Positions 9,849-19,381 of a stretch of 38,611 nt of DNA are shown piece by piece. Where the stretch lies: NCBI GenBank assembly GCA_003056165.1, contig LSNR01000010.1, positions 1-38,611 of the forward strand, written 5' to 3'. Within the stretch, counting starts at the first letter, position 1. Each line of letters starts with the position of its first letter. The position numbers were made by a program, and so were the translations under genes. A model generated the notes under the pieces. It saw only the letters and a list, made by a program, of their open reading frames with translations, was not told the DNA's origin and made no database searches. Source of the DNA: Parcubacteria group bacterium M6-OD1-3 (lineage in GTDB: Bacteria > Patescibacteriota > Minisyncoccia > Moranbacterales > UBA9337).

Positions 9849-11009
9849 ATGAGAAAGTTATTTATTGTGTCTACAGTGGTGTTGTTTTTATTAATAACAT
9901 CATTTTTGGTATATAAATTTATTTTAAAAAAAGATAATACTTTCTCTGAAATTCCTTCAGAAAAAAAATCTATAAAATCTGAAGAAAATAAAGTAAAGAA
10001 AGAAAACACAGATCAGTCTAGCGTTGAGAAAACTCTCGTTCAAGGTGAAATAAAAAAGATTGCTGACAACGGAGTGTTTTTTCCAGTTGTAGATGAGACT
10101 AAAAATAAGATAAAATATTATAGTAAAAATGAAGGAGGTTTTTGGGAAATTTCTTTTGACGGATCGTTTAAGAAGAAAATTGTTGATGAAAAGTTTTCAA
10201 ATTTGAATGCTATTATTTGGTCGCCAGATAAAAAAAATATTATTTTAAAAATAAATAGTGATTTCTATAATTATAAATATGGAGAAACTCCTAAAAAAAT
10301 TAAAGATAATATAAGCTATTTAGTGTGGTCAAATTTAGGGGATAAAATTATTTATATTTATAGAAATATAAATACGAATGAAAAAGAAATAAATATCGCA
10401 GATATGAATGGAGGTAACTGGAAAAAACTTGTAAATATTGAAAATGATAAGAATATGCTTTTTGCAATTCCACAAACTTCATTAGTAGTTTTTGGGAGCA
10501 AAGCCAACTCTCAAATAAAAACAAATTTTAAGGCTATTAGTATTGTTGGTGGGAGTGTGGATAATATAATTAAAGGTAAGTTCGGGGCGGACTATGTATG
10601 GTCACCAAATGGTGAGAAATTTATTATTAGCTCGGTCATAGAAAAGAATGGAAATAATATGGCTTTGGAGACAGGTAAGACAAACAAAACTGAAGAGTTT
10701 GTTAATTTAAATTTTCCGACATTAGCCTCAAAATGTGTTTGGACTAAAAATAATAAAACTATATATTGTGCTTTAGCATCTGGTATTCCAGAAGACGCAA
10801 TTATGCCAAATGATTATCAATCAAAAAAGTTTTATACAGTGGATTCTTTTTGGAAAATAGATACGGAGACTGGAAAAAAAGACAGGGTTGTTAAAATGGA
10901 TGATATAACTGAAAAAATAGATGCCACTAATTTATTTTTATCACCCAATGAAGATATTCTATTTTTTATAAACAGAAGAAATGACAGTTTATATAGAATA
11001 ACATTGTAG
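9849..11009 (+). CDS. TolB/WD40-like beta-propeller protein with N-terminal TM anchor
   Basis: N-terminal hydrophobic anchor; repeated blades such as IIWSPDKKNIILKINSD, YVWSPNGEKFIISS, LFLSPNEDILFFINR. Confidence 0.7.
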   Translation: MRKLFIVSTVVLFLLITSFLVYKFILKKDNTFSEIPSEKKSIKSEENKVKKENTDQSSVEKTLVQGEIKKIADNGVFFPVVDETKNKIKYYSKNEGGFWEISFDGSFKKKIVDEKFSNLNAIIWSPDKKNIILKINSDFYNYKYGETPKKIKDNISYLVWSNLGDKIIYIYRNINTNEKEINIADMNGGNWKKLVNIENDKNMLFAIPQTSLVVFGSKANSQIKTNFKAISIVGGSVDNIIKGKFGADYVWSPNGEKFIISSVIEKNGNNMALETGKTNKTEEFVNLNFPTLASKCVWTKNNKTIYCALASGIPEDAIMPNDYQSKKFYTVDSFWKIDTETGKKDRVVKMDDITEKIDATNLFLSPNEDILFFINRRNDSLYRITL

Positions 11010-11027
11010 TATAATTTTTGGTTGATG

Positions 11028-12257
11028 TTAAATTGATTTATTTAGGGATGATTTTTTTAACATTATTCCTGCAAAAATAATTATCCAAAAGATTAAAAAT
11101 AAGTCATTTTTCCAAATAGGAGTGTCGGCAATACCGTAAATGAGAATATAAAGAATAATAGTTAGCAAAATAGATGCTAACTTTTTTTGTTGTTGATCTG
11201 GGGAATGAGAGATGATATTTATTTGTCTCTTCATCCACAAAATTATCAGCCATAAAAAACCGACAAAACCCAATAATCCACAATGTAACCAAAAAGCTAA
11301 ATATAAATTATGCGGTTGAGGAACCGCCCATTCTGGATAAGGTAAAAAATATTTTTGGTAATTTAAGTATTTTTCTTGAAAATTATTAGCACCAATTCCT
11401 ATTAACCAGTTGTTGGATAAAATTTTTCCAGCTGATTTCCAGATGGCAACTCGCGATATTAAAGAAGAATTATTTATTGGATTAATCAGGTTTTGAAATT
11501 TGGGATTATTAAATTGACTGACAATAATTATTGATAATAATAGTAGGAATAATATAAAGTATTTAAAAAGGAAGAATGGTTTCTTAGTGGAGAAAATTAA
11601 TAAAAAACTTCCCAATATCGCTAGCCATGTTGCATAAGAATAAGTCAAATAAATAGCTGATAATAGAATTATTGTTGCTAAAATATTAAACGACAAACTC
11701 AAAGACAATGCGTGATTTTTAAAACTTGATTTCAAATTGTAAAAAGCGATTATTAAACCGGGTGCTAAACACATTGCCAAGTAATTTGGTGACAAATAAA
11801 AAGCAGACAAACGATGGTCATAAGTTGTTTTATCAAAAACGAAATATAAAATGGCAACTAAAGATATGCTGAAAGTTGAATAATAAATAGTTTGTAATAT
11901 ATTGTTAACGATAATTTGTTTTTTTGCTGTAAGATATATTATAAATCCAAAGAGTAATGGTAAAATAATCCAAGTTATGATAATACCCCAGTTGTGTAAT
12001 TGATTGTCGTTAAATATTGTAGAAATAATTACACCAATTAAAATTAAAAAGATTGGAATTGTATATTTAAAATTTAAAAGAAAGAGCTCTATTTTTTTAA
12101 AATCCGGTTTTGTTAATAGCCACCAAAAAACAGTTATAATCATTAAACAATCCAAGATATTCATTGGTACATTAAAAAATTTAAACTTTATTAGATAAAG
12201 CGGTGTTGCAAAGACAGTGAGATAGATAAAATTTTGTAAATTAAAAAGTTTTTTCAT
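11028..12257 (-). CDS. O-antigen ligase family (Wzy/WaaL-like) membrane protein
   Basis: Polytopic; NNWLIGIGANNFQEKY...PQPHNLYLAFWLHCGLLGFVGFL typical of the Wzy_C region. Confidence 0.8.
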   Translation of the reverse strand: MKKLFNLQNFIYLTVFATPLYLIKFKFFNVPMNILDCLMIITVFWWLLTKPDFKKIELFLLNFKYTIPIFLILIGVIISTIFNDNQLHNWGIIITWIILPLLFGFIIYLTAKKQIIVNNILQTIYYSTFSISLVAILYFVFDKTTYDHRLSAFYLSPNYLAMCLAPGLIIAFYNLKSSFKNHALSLSLSFNILATIILLSAIYLTYSYATWLAILGSFLLIFSTKKPFFLFKYFILFLLLLSIIIVSQFNNPKFQNLINPINNSSLISRVAIWKSAGKILSNNWLIGIGANNFQEKYLNYQKYFLPYPEWAVPQPHNLYLAFWLHCGLLGFVGFLWLIILWMKRQINIISHSPDQQQKKLASILLTIILYILIYGIADTPIWKNDLFLIFWIIIFAGIMLKKSSLNKSI

Positions 12258-13578
12258 TATTTTGTCGCGGTGTTAAACTAATTAGCAATATAATCAAAGG
12301 CAGAATATGAACAGAGAAAATTGCAGTTTCAAAAAGAGAATGAATAGAAAAAACTATTAATCCAGAAGCGATGCCAAGGCATAGGATGTTATTATATTGT
12401 AAAAATTTGCGAGTTGTTTTTAATATGGAAATAATTAAAATTAACAACCAAATTAAGGCATTTGGGATTCCGGTTTCGGAAGCGATGTCAAAAAAAGCGT
12501 TATGAGAATAAATTGGTTCGCGGTATTCGGCGGAAGGTTTTATCGTTGAGGCATAATTTCCCAAACCAACCCCCAAAATAGGATTATTTAAAATAACAGT
12601 AATTGATTGATGCCAAGTTTGTAATCTGTCAACATTGGAACCTTCATTTAAATTAAAGCTGGAAAACAGGCGTTGAGTTGCCGGATTTGGAATAATGAAA
12701 AATAGAATCATGAAAATTAAGATTAACTTAAGAAAAAAAAGTTTTTTTACGGGAATGTTCTTCGCAGATGTTTTTTTGCTAGATACCATTTGATAGGAAT
12801 AGAATGGAAGAAAACCTTTTTGTCTTAGAAAAAATATTGCGAAAAATAACAATCCTATCAATAATCCTAAATATCCACCACGTGAGAAGGTTAAAATGTC
12901 TGCTAATAAAATGATTAAAAATAAAAAACCGAAATGCCTAAAAGTTGAAGGTTTAAATATATAGAGGCTAAGTGAAATTGGGGCAGTTATTCCCAGATAA
13001 AATGCAAACATATGTGGATCGGGAAAAAAAGCCGTAGCTCGCAAAAGCGTGTGGCCACTAATGTTTACTAACCAGCTGGGATTTTCTAAAACGGCTTCAG
13101 CGAATGAATTTCCTAAAAAAGGAATGATTATTCTCGACCAAAATGAATATACTTTGTCAATTCCAAAAAAGAATTGAGCTATAAATTGAAGAAGTCCGAT
13201 TATGGCGGACAATCCCGATCCCCAAACCAAAAATTTTAATAATTTTAAAGACAAATCTTTCGTTCGCAAAAATAAATCGCTAATTATAAAATAGAGTGGA
13301 AATATGGATAATAGAAAAAGTAATTTTCTAATACCCCAATGAATATTTCCTGCGAAGAATAAGGAGAAAATATTTAGTAACAAAAATGAAATAATTAAAA
13401 TAGTAACCAAATTGAAAGGAATGAATATTTTCTTATTTTTTAATCCTTGCAATAACCACAGTAAGAAAATAAGTGGAATAATAATTCGTATCGAAGCCAA
13501 ATCGATACCTTCAAGCGGATTGAGGGCGATTTGAAAAGGTAGATATAAAAAGAATAGCAATAATATTTTTTCTAACAT
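12241..13578 (-). CDS. O-antigen ligase family (Wzy/WaaL-like) membrane protein
   Basis: Polytopic; LTFSRGGYLGLLIGL, NNPILGVGLGNYAS, PIYSHNAFFDIASETGIPNALIWLLI. Confidence 0.85.
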   Translation of the reverse strand: MLEKILLLFFLYLPFQIALNPLEGIDLASIRIIIPLIFLLWLLQGLKNKKIFIPFNLVTILIISFLLLNIFSLFFAGNIHWGIRKLLFLLSIFPLYFIISDLFLRTKDLSLKLLKFLVWGSGLSAIIGLLQFIAQFFFGIDKVYSFWSRIIIPFLGNSFAEAVLENPSWLVNISGHTLLRATAFFPDPHMFAFYLGITAPISLSLYIFKPSTFRHFGFLFLIILLADILTFSRGGYLGLLIGLLFFAIFFLRQKGFLPFYSYQMVSSKKTSAKNIPVKKLFFLKLILIFMILFFIIPNPATQRLFSSFNLNEGSNVDRLQTWHQSITVILNNPILGVGLGNYASTIKPSAEYREPIYSHNAFFDIASETGIPNALIWLLILIISILKTTRKFLQYNNILCLGIASGLIVFSIHSLFETAIFSVHILPLIILLISLTPRQNNEKTF

Positions 13579-13655
13579 AGTAGTAATACTATTTTATAGC
13601 TTGTTTCCTTTGTTGCCAAGGGTTGTTAATTAGTTATAATGTATATTCTTTTATT

Positions 13656-13689
13656 TTGCTATCTACAAAGTTAACTTTGTAGATAGCAA
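13656..13689. repeat. Perfect 34-bp loopless palindrome
   Basis: TTGCTATCTACAAAGTTAACTTTGTAGATAGCAA is self-complementary over its full length. Confidence 0.9.
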
Positions 13690-13805
13690 TTGCTAATGAT
13701 TATTATGTATAAACATTTAAAATTTTAATATATTTTTAATTTAGAGTATACTAAATAACAGCATCAATGGTTAACTGAAAAATCAATTTAAATAATATAA
13801 AAAAT

Positions 13806-14729
13806 ATGCCTGAATTACCTGAGGTGGAGACAATTCGTCGAGGTTTACGTCCGAGAATTATATCTAAGAAAATTAAAAAAATTATAATCAAAAAACCGAA
13901 TTTAATAAAACAATCCAGGCGATTTTTTTGTATGCGATTAGTAAGTAATTCTTTTATAGATGTTCAGCGAATTGGAAAATTATTGATTTTTCCTCTTGAA
14001 AAATTGAATAAGAAAAAAGAGAAACAATTTTTACTAATTCATTTAAAAATGACCGGACAGTTAGTCTATTGCGATGAAAAAAATTTTACGGCGGGTGGAC
14101 ACGCTAATTCTCGAGCGGAAGAAGAGTTATTTTTAAAAGATAAGCGAGAGGATTTTTGTCACCCGGGAAAATATACGCATATAATTTTTGAATTTGTGGA
14201 TAATTCAAAATTATTTTTTAATGACTTACGACAATTTGGTTACTTGAAAGTAGTAAATGAAACGGAATTAAAAGAAATTAAATCAAAATTTGGTATTGAA
14301 CCAGGTCAAAAGAACTTTACTTGGCAAAATTTTCAAGAAATTATTAAAGTAAAGAAGCAAGCCAATATTAAGGCGTTACTTTTAAATCAAGAAATAATTT
14401 CCGGTTTGGGAAATATTTATGTGGACGAAAGTTTGTTTGATGCAAAGATAAATCCACAACGAAAAGCAGGTTCTTTGGGAAAAAAAGAACAAAAAGCCTT
14501 GTTTAGATCTATTCAAAAAATAATCAAACAAGCCTTAAAATACAATGGCACAACTTTTAGTGATTTTATTGATGCTCGTGGAAAACGAGGAAATTTTAAA
14601 CAGAAATTAAAAGTTTATAGCAGACAAAACAAAAAATGTAAGCGATGTAAAAAAGGTGTCATCCAAAAAATAAAAGTCGCTGGTCGTGGCACACACTTTT
14701 GTCCTAGCTGTCAAAAATATCCACTTTGA
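13806..14729 (+). CDS. mutM: Formamidopyrimidine-DNA glycosylase
   Basis: MPELPEVETIRRGLRP N-terminus, HLKMTGQLVY, NDLRQFGYLK, C-terminal CKRCKKG...CPSCQ zinc finger. Confidence 0.97.
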   Translation: MPELPEVETIRRGLRPRIISKKIKKIIIKKPNLIKQSRRFFCMRLVSNSFIDVQRIGKLLIFPLEKLNKKKEKQFLLIHLKMTGQLVYCDEKNFTAGGHANSRAEEELFLKDKREDFCHPGKYTHIIFEFVDNSKLFFNDLRQFGYLKVVNETELKEIKSKFGIEPGQKNFTWQNFQEIIKVKKQANIKALLLNQEIISGLGNIYVDESLFDAKINPQRKAGSLGKKEQKALFRSIQKIIKQALKYNGTTFSDFIDARGKRGNFKQKLKVYSRQNKKCKRCKKGVIQKIKVAGRGTHFCPSCQKYPL

Positions 14730-14787
14730 GTTTTGCTCGATTTGTTGTAGAATAAGTTTAAGTAAATTAACTTAAAATAAAAATACT

Positions 14788-15951
14788 ATGACTAAAAAAC
14801 AAAAAATAATTGTTGCTATAGGAGCAATATTGTTGGCGGGAATAATGGTGTATATTGTTTCTGGTAGGGATATTGTTCGCAAAAATAGAATATCTCAAAT
14901 TAAGGCGGAGAATAAACAAGAAATGAAGAAAACTCCCTCTAACGAACCTCTTAATGAAAAAAATGTTAGTCCAATTTCTGGACTAGCTTGTGATAATTGG
15001 AATCGTCGAGCTTTGGCGGTAATGCAACCAGCAGATGTAACAGCACGACCAGCGGCTGGTTTTTCTCAAGCTGATATGGTTATTGAAATGCCTGTGATTA
15101 CTGCATCAGTAACTCGTTTGATGGCAATATATATTTGCAACACACCAAAAGAAGTTGGTTCAATGAGGAGTGCTCGACATGATTTTATTCATTTAGCCAA
15201 AGGTCTTGATGCAATTTTTGCTTCTTGGGGAAGATCAGAGTCACATTATGAAAATAGTAAGATAGGATTAGCTAAGGGAATTTTGGACAGAGGTGAAATA
15301 GAAAATATCAATTGTAATGGTGATGCTGGAAAATCAGCTAATGCTTGTTTAACAAATCCCTGTTTTAGAAAAGCTGGGATGAAAAGAGGTGTTGATAGTG
15401 GATATGCTCACCCTCAGGAATTCTGGAATTGCGCTAAGGATTTTGGGTATAGAATGGAAAATAATTTCATTGGATATCCTCATCAAAAAGAAGCTCCCTT
15501 GTCTGAAAGACCGAAAAGCGGTCATTTAAGGGTAGCTTTTGCAGGATTATTTGCTGTTGATTATGATTATGATCAAAAGACTAATACTTATTTGCGAACT
15601 TGGGGTAAGAAGATAGACAGGGATAGAAATAATAACAAAAGAATTGCTCCCAAAAATGTTGTTGTGTTAATTGCAAAATCAGAGCAGGTTGAGGGGCAAT
15701 ATAATAATGTTCAATTAGGTGATCCTTGGTATGATACTACCGACACAGGGGAGGCATATTATTATATGAATGGGAAAGAATATCGTGGAACATGGAAAAA
15801 AGATAAATCTGATATTGCTAGCAAATTGTATTTTTATGATGAAAATGGTGAAGAAATTAAATTTGTTCCTGGTCAAATTTGGGTGGAAATATTGGAACCG
15901 GGGCAAAGATTAAAATGGAGTACATCCTCTTTGACTAAACTTACACAATAA
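14788..15951 (+). CDS. DUF3048 (YerB-like) domain protein with N-terminal TM
   Basis: SPISGLACDNWNRRALAVMQPADVTARPAAGFSQADMVIEM...SMRSARHDFIHLAKGLDAIFASWGRS. Confidence 0.85.
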   Translation: MTKKQKIIVAIGAILLAGIMVYIVSGRDIVRKNRISQIKAENKQEMKKTPSNEPLNEKNVSPISGLACDNWNRRALAVMQPADVTARPAAGFSQADMVIEMPVITASVTRLMAIYICNTPKEVGSMRSARHDFIHLAKGLDAIFASWGRSESHYENSKIGLAKGILDRGEIENINCNGDAGKSANACLTNPCFRKAGMKRGVDSGYAHPQEFWNCAKDFGYRMENNFIGYPHQKEAPLSERPKSGHLRVAFAGLFAVDYDYDQKTNTYLRTWGKKIDRDRNNNKRIAPKNVVVLIAKSEQVEGQYNNVQLGDPWYDTTDTGEAYYYMNGKEYRGTWKKDKSDIASKLYFYDENGEEIKFVPGQIWVEILEPGQRLKWSTSSLTKLTQ

Positions 15952-15974
15952 ATTAATTTAAGATAGAACTTCTT

Positions 15975-16937
15975 ATGTTAATATTTTTATATGGCGAAGA
16001 TAGTTTTAGCTCTAGTGAAAAACTTCGGCAGATAAAAGAAAATTTTTTAAAAAACAATCCGGAGGCAACTTCGGTTGTTTTTGATTTTGATGAAAAAAAT
16101 TTTAATCTAAGTAAGATTAAAAGTGTTATTGGAGCCGGTGGATTATTTTCGACGAAAAAAAACATTCTTTTGAAAAATATTTTCTCAAATATAAATAAAG
16201 TCGAGCAAGATGAATTATTGAATTATTTGGAAATTGAAAAAAATATTTTTTCCGATAAAGATTTGTTCTTGATTTTACGGGAAGAAACCAACCCTCGAAA
16301 AAATAATAAATTATTTAAATTTTTATTAAATAATTCGAAAGTTGAGGAATTTGTGAAAAAACAAGGAATACAACTGGAAAAATGGATTGAAATGAAGGTG
16401 AATAAAAATAATTTGCAAATTGAAAAAGAGGCGATTAATGAATTAATGATATATACGGGTGAAAATATGTGGCGTTTGAATAATGAGATTAAAAAATTGC
16501 AAAATTATAAAGAAGAAAAAGATACAATAACAAGAGATGATATTGAAAAAATAGTCAGTTCTGGGGCGGAGGTAAATATTTTTGAAACAATTGAAGCTCT
16601 TTCGCAGGGAAATAAAAAGCGTGCTTTGCAAATGTTACATAACCAATTAAAACAAGGAAGTGACCCGTTCTATATTTTGTCGATGTATGTTTATCAATGC
16701 CGTAATTTGTTAAAAATAGCTGGTTTCTATTTCCAAGGAATTTCCGATCAATATGAAATCGCTAAGCTGGCAAAAGTGCATCCTTTTGTCGCACAAAAAG
16801 GAATACAACAACTGAGAACGACTAATTTGTCTCATTTGAAAAAAATTTATAAAAAACTTGAACAAATAGATGAAGATGCTAAAATCGGCAAGGCGGATAT
16901 CAAATTATTGTTGGATAAATTGGTAGCAAGTGTTTAA
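15975..16937 (+). CDS. holA: DNA polymerase III delta subunit
   Basis: MLIFLYGEDSFSSSEKLRQIKENF...; SSGAEVNIFETIEALSQGNKKRALQMLHNQLKQGSDPFYILSMYVYQCRNLLKI. Confidence 0.88.
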   Translation: MLIFLYGEDSFSSSEKLRQIKENFLKNNPEATSVVFDFDEKNFNLSKIKSVIGAGGLFSTKKNILLKNIFSNINKVEQDELLNYLEIEKNIFSDKDLFLILREETNPRKNNKLFKFLLNNSKVEEFVKKQGIQLEKWIEMKVNKNNLQIEKEAINELMIYTGENMWRLNNEIKKLQNYKEEKDTITRDDIEKIVSSGAEVNIFETIEALSQGNKKRALQMLHNQLKQGSDPFYILSMYVYQCRNLLKIAGFYFQGISDQYEIAKLAKVHPFVAQKGIQQLRTTNLSHLKKIYKKLEQIDEDAKIGKADIKLLLDKLVASV

Positions 16938-16984
16938 AAAACAACCATTTTAATACGGTCGTATTAAAGTGGTTGTTTTTTTGA
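16938..16984. terminator. Bidirectional intrinsic terminator between convergent holA and rpsT
   Basis: AAAAACAACCATTTTAATACGGTCGTATTAAAGTGGTTGTTTTTTT: long stem flanked by A and T tracts. Confidence 0.85.
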
Positions 16985-16994
16985 GTTCAATGTT

Positions 16995-17267
16995 TTATTT
17001 TTTCCGAGAAAGTTCTTTAACTGCTTTGTTTAGTCTTGATTTGTAACGAGCAGCGGTATTTTTTTTGAGAACCTTTTTTTGTGTCGCTTTGTCTAAAGCT
17101 TTAAGGGTCTTTTTAAGCAACTCTTCCGCTAGCTTTGCCTTTTTTGCAATAATTGCTTCGCGAGTTTTCTTTATTGCTCCACGATAAACACCTCTGATTT
17201 TTTTATTTTTCAAAGTTTTTCGAGTAGTTACTCGCACATATTTTTTCGCTGAATTTTTAATCGGCAT
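16995..17267 (-). CDS. rpsT: 30S ribosomal protein S20
   Basis: MPIKNSAKKYVRVTTRKTLKNKKIRGVYRGAIKK...NTAARYKSRLNKAVK. Confidence 0.95.
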   Translation of the reverse strand: MPIKNSAKKYVRVTTRKTLKNKKIRGVYRGAIKKTREAIIAKKAKLAEELLKKTLKALDKATQKKVLKKNTAARYKSRLNKAVKELSRKK

Positions 17268-17382
17268 ATAGTTATTGTCTTTAAATAATTAAAAGATTAA
17301 TGTTAAACGGTATTTCCAAACTTATTATTTTAATGTTTAGAGAATATCACAAAGATAATTTTTTAGCAAGAGGTGGGGAGTC

Positions 17383-17411
17383 TTGACTAATAGGAAAAAT
17401 TTTAATAGAAT
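17383..17411 (+). promoter_or_regulatory. Sigma70-type promoter of groEL
   Basis: TTGACT (17383-17388), 17-bp spacer, TAGAAT (17406-17411). Confidence 0.75.
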
Positions 17412-17414
17412 AAA

Positions 17415-17441
17415 TTAGCAGTTGAGAAGTTAGAGTGCTAA
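17415..17441. promoter_or_regulatory. CIRCE-like HrcA operator (one degenerate arm)
   Basis: TTAGCAGTT-N9-GAGTGCTAA against consensus TTAGCACTC-N9-GAGTGCTAA; right arm perfect; overlaps the predicted TSS of groEL. Confidence 0.85.
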
Positions 17442-17551
17442 CTTAGATTAGAATTTAAAAAATAAATTATTATTTAATTAAAGCAAGCCGTTTATCAATT
17501 ATTTTTTTAAAATCTTTTAAAATAATTGATGTCAGTTTGCAATTTAAGATT

Positions 17552-19213
17552 ATGAGCAAACAAATAAAATATCATGCCGATGCCAGAAAAAAAATTAAGG
17601 CGGGAATTGATCAAGTGGCTGACGCGGTAAAAGGAACTTTAGGACCAAAGGGAAGAAATGTTATTTTAGATAAAGGCTTTGGAGCTCCAACAATTACTAA
17701 TGATGGTGTAAGTATTGCTAAGGAAATTGACCTAGAAGACAAATTTGAAAATGTTGGTGCGGAACTTATTAAAGAAGTAGCGGATAAAACAAATGAGGCT
17801 GCTGGAGATGGAACAACTACTTCTACGGTTATCGCGCAGGCTTTAGCAAAAGAGGGGTTGAAATATATTGAGACAGGCATTAATCCAGTGGGTGTTAGAT
17901 TGGGAATGGAAGATGCCAAGAAGGATGTTATCAATATTTTGAAAAAAAATTCTAAAAAGATTTCTTCTCGAGAGGAAATTGCCCAAGTGGCAACTATTTC
18001 CGCAGAGTCCGAGGAGATGGGAAATATGATTGCTGATGTGATGGAAGAAGTTGGAAAAGACGGAGTTATTACTGTAGAAGAATCACAAACATTTGGACTA
18101 TCCAAAGAAATTGTAGAAGGAATGAATTTTGGTAAGGGATTTGTTTCGCCATATATGATTACAAATGTTGAGGAACAGAGTGCTGAATTAAAAGACGCTC
18201 CAGTTTTAATCACGGACAAGAAAATTTCTTCAATTAGTGAAATTTTGCCACTACTTGAAAAACTTACTCAATCCGGAACTAAAGAACTAGTGATTATTGC
18301 TGACGATATTGAGGGAGAAGCTCTAGCAACTTTGGTTGTTAATAAGCTAAGGGGTGCTTTGAATGTTTTGGCAATCAAAGCTCCGGAATTTGGTGATGCT
18401 AAAAAAGAAATGTTGGAAGATTTGGCGGTTTTAACTGGGGCTCAAGTAATAAGTGAGGAACGAGGAATGAAATTGGATAAAGCAGAATTAAAAGATTTGG
18501 GTGAGGTGCAAAAAATTATTGCGACCAAAGATAATACTACAGTTGTCGGAGGTAAGGGAAAGAAAAGTGCTATTGAGAGCAGAGTGGCATTGATTAAATC
18601 TCAAATTGAAAAAGCTGACAGTGATTACGATAGAGAAAAGCTACAAAAGAGAATGGCTAAACTTTCTGGTGGTGTGGCGGTTATCAAAGTTGGAGCTGTG
18701 ACAGAAACTGAACAAACTTATCTGAAACATAAAATGGACGATGCTTTATCTGCAACAAGAGCGGCGGTGGAAGAAGGAATTGTCGCCGGAGGTGGAACAG
18801 CTTTAGCTAAAGCTGTGGCTTTATTGGCAAATAAGAATAAAAATGATGAGGATCATGAATATCAAGCTGGTTACAATACTTTATTGAAAGCATTAAATGA
18901 GCCGTTGAGGCAGATTGTTAAAAATGCCGGAAAGAAAGAGGACGCTGTTGTTTTAAATAAAGTTATTGAGAGTAAGGGAATTAATTTCGGTTATAATGCT
19001 AAAAATGATCAATTTGAAGATGATATGATTAAATCGGGAATTATTGATCCATTGAAAGTGACCAGAACCGCTTTAGAAAATGCAGTGTCTATTTCCGCAA
19101 TGTTGTTGACAACCGAAGCAGTTGTGACAGATAAACCGGAAGAAAAATCTGCTCCAGAAGTTGCTCCTGCTGGAATGGGTGGGGGAATGCCAGGAATGGG
19201 TGGAATGATGTAA
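17552..19213 (+). CDS. groEL: Chaperonin GroEL (Hsp60)
   Basis: MSKQIKYHADARKKIKAGIDQVADAVKGTLGPKGRNVILDKGFGAPTITNDGVSIAKEI...; C-terminal GMGGGMPGMGGMM. Start set at 17552 rather than 17537. Confidence 0.98.
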   Translation: MSKQIKYHADARKKIKAGIDQVADAVKGTLGPKGRNVILDKGFGAPTITNDGVSIAKEIDLEDKFENVGAELIKEVADKTNEAAGDGTTTSTVIAQALAKEGLKYIETGINPVGVRLGMEDAKKDVINILKKNSKKISSREEIAQVATISAESEEMGNMIADVMEEVGKDGVITVEESQTFGLSKEIVEGMNFGKGFVSPYMITNVEEQSAELKDAPVLITDKKISSISEILPLLEKLTQSGTKELVIIADDIEGEALATLVVNKLRGALNVLAIKAPEFGDAKKEMLEDLAVLTGAQVISEERGMKLDKAELKDLGEVQKIIATKDNTTVVGGKGKKSAIESRVALIKSQIEKADSDYDREKLQKRMAKLSGGVAVIKVGAVTETEQTYLKHKMDDALSATRAAVEEGIVAGGGTALAKAVALLANKNKNDEDHEYQAGYNTLLKALNEPLRQIVKNAGKKEDAVVLNKVIESKGINFGYNAKNDQFEDDMIKSGIIDPLKVTRTALENAVSISAMLLTTEAVVTDKPEEKSAPEVAPAGMGGGMPGMGGMM

Positions 19214-19227
19214 TTTTGAAAATCGTA

Positions 19228-19278
19228 AAAAACAGCGAGGTCCCTATCTATTGGCAGATAGGCAATCTCGCTGTTTTT
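19228..19278 (+). terminator. Intrinsic terminator after groEL
   Basis: AAAAACAGCGAGgtccCTATCTattggcAGATAGgcaatCTCGCTGTTTTT. Confidence 0.85.
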
Positions 19279-19381
19279 ATTTTTTAAGAATTTTATTTGG
19301 AAAAAGTTTAAATTGCTGGTATGATTATTTAGTGAAATAATATAATCTAAAAAACTATAAATTAAGATTGTAGACAACTTT

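Noticed and set aside
17611-18219. 202-aa ORF antisense to groEL
   Set aside because: Fully opposite a certain groEL CDS; a codon-pattern shadow with no recognisable domain and no own RBS.
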